From positions 1 to 7,178 of the forward strand of contig CAADUW010000014.1 in the NCBI GenBank assembly GCA_900752285.1: a stretch of DNA of 7,178 nt, written 5' to 3'. Each line of letters starts with the position of its first letter. The stretch's first letter is position 1. The notes beneath the pieces were generated by a model. The model worked only from the letters and a program-made list of their open reading frames with translations. It made no database searches and was not told the origin of the DNA. Shown here piece after piece: positions 6,690 to 7,178 of the stretch. Source of the DNA: an uncultured Oscillospiraceae bacterium (lineage in GTDB: Bacteria; Bacillota; Clostridia; Oscillospirales; Oscillospiraceae). Position numbers and translations under genes: made by a program.

Positions 6690-6974
6690 CTACCACGTTT
6701 TCAGAATTTCCAGAATTTCCTGCTCGTAATCCGCGCCAAAGTCCTCGGAACGCCCGGCGGTGCGGACGTTGCTCGCGGCCCCCGGCTCCTCCGGGGGATA
6801 CTCCCAGATGTGGTAGCTCAGTCCCTTGTGCTGAAAGTTGATGGATCCGCAGCCCGCTTCCTCAAAGTAGGCGTAGGGCATCCCACGGCTGTCCAGAAAG
6901 TCCCGAATGGCGCAGAGTCCTGTTTTTTTCACTTCCGCCGCTCTCCTTTTTTCGTAAATCCGATCAAAAAGCAT
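6690..6974 (-). CDS. Conserved-looking 94-residue protein of unknown function
   Basis: I do not recognise a named family with confidence. The frame is complete, ATG to TAG, and lies just upstream of lspA on the same strand (34-nt gap), likely in one transcript. The protein is soluble, with no signal peptide or membrane segment. Residues 1-30 look helical and charged (MLFDRIYEKRRAAEVKK). The middle is rich in aromatic and acidic residues (YAYFEEAGCGSINF at 34-47, YHIWEYPPEE at 54-63). A polar stretch follows (SNVRTAGRSEDF, 68-79), then an acidic helix ending in LKTW. The balanced composition and motif-like blocks argue for a real protein, and I have the impression of similar small proteins in clostridia. 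The Shine-Dalgarno is weak (only TGAG before the ATG), and that leader is repeat-derived. A small single-domain cytoplasmic protein is the safest call. Confidence 0.75.
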   Translation of the reverse strand: MLFDRIYEKRRAAEVKKTGLCAIRDFLDSRGMPYAYFEEAGCGSINFQHKGLSYHIWEYPPEEPGAASNVRTAGRSEDFGADYEQEILEILKTW

Positions 6975-6976
6975 AT

Positions 6977-7164
6977 CTCAGGCAGCACCACGCAATTCGG
7001 CAAGAAGTCTCAGACAGGATTTTTGCCCCAATTCAAAGTTCGGAAAACGAAGGAATACTGTATGTATTTCAGCGTGTCAAAAAAAGCCTCGCAGAGTTTG
7101 CCGCCCGCAGGCGGCAAAGAGATTATAATCATTTTCTGTCGGGGCGTGTACCTGACAGAAAATA
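6977..7164 (-). repeat. Dispersed intergenic repeat, right (inverted) copy
   Basis: This is the inverted partner of the repeat at 5-180, with near-identity over 7070-7164 and patchy similarity down to about 6977. Both hairpins are kept: 7131-7140 with 7154-7163 (13-nt loop) and 7097-7105 with 7110-7118 (loop CGCA). Between them is a perfect 10-bp palindrome, GATTATAATC (7121-7130), which the left copy has lost. The inner end reaches almost to the start codon of the 94-residue gene, so the leader of that gene is made of repeat sequence. Similarity stops outward of 7164. Confidence 0.85.
7052..7080 (-). promoter_or_regulatory. Repeat-borne promoter of the minus-strand unit
   Basis: Reading the minus strand, TTGACA (7080-7075) is a perfect -35 box. 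It is followed after exactly 17 nt by TATTCC (7057-7052), a fair -10 box. Transcription should start near 7045, about 70 nt before the small gene's start codon. The -35 lies in the conserved core of the repeat and the -10 in its variable part. The TTGACA in the left copy has no matching -10. No better promoter is seen upstream of the unit. Confidence 0.6.
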
Positions 7165-7178
7165 CAACTCAGGCTGCA

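Noticed and set aside
7121..7130. TATAAT inside the palindrome GATTATAATC as a -10 box
   Set aside because: No acceptable -35 lies 16-18 nt upstream on either strand. It is more simply part of the repeat's symmetric spacer.
5..7164. A composite transposon bounded by inverted repeats
   Set aside because: There is no transposase, no target-site duplication is visible at the outer edges, and the interior includes housekeeping genes (lspA, rluD) in normal order. Two copies of a dispersed repeat explain it better.

Overview
The window looks like a chromosomal piece from a Gram-positive gut-type clostridium, most likely Oscillospiraceae or a near relative. The support is the GC-rich coding sequence, the AGGAGG-type ribosome binding sites, the lspA-rluD pair, and protein sequences that read like that group. 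This placement rests on recognition, not on a search. There are two convergent transcription units, no tRNA or rRNA, no transposase and no CRISPR array.

Left flank (1-553). It opens with a dispersed repeat (about 5-180), followed by two strong intrinsic-terminator hairpins (226-265 and 274-298). An AT-rich leader then carries a good sigma-A promoter (481-509), with a site resembling an ArgR/AhrC ARG box lying over its spacer and -10.

Plus-strand unit (554-5063). It holds five genes: an amino-acid ABC permease, its ATPase (GTG start, overlapping the permease), an ornithine cyclodeaminase/mu-crystallin-fold protein, a lipoprotein amino-acid-binding protein, and a class I/II PLP aminotransferase. 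Together they read as one module that binds an amino acid (or related amine) outside the cell, imports it with ATP, and then processes it by an NAD(P)-linked step and a transamination. The substrate cannot be read from the sequence. The ARG-box-like operator and the ornithine-cyclodeaminase fold point weakly to an arginine-related substrate. However, the cyclodeaminase-like protein lacks the usual catalytic aspartate segment.

Between the units (5064-5261) there are only small hairpins and a GC-rich hairpin with a perfect 13-bp stem. It probably terminates both units.

Minus-strand unit (6974 down to 5262). A 94-residue protein of unknown function comes first, then lspA (signal peptidase II), then an rluD-type 23S rRNA pseudouridine synthase. 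The last two overlap by ATGA. The promoter seems to lie inside a second, inverted copy of the left-flank repeat (about 6977-7164), so each unit has one repeat copy on its upstream side. This repeat pair, the ARG-box-like operator and the divergent cyclodeaminase-fold protein are the parts most worth a second look. I see no sign of a defence system or mobile element.
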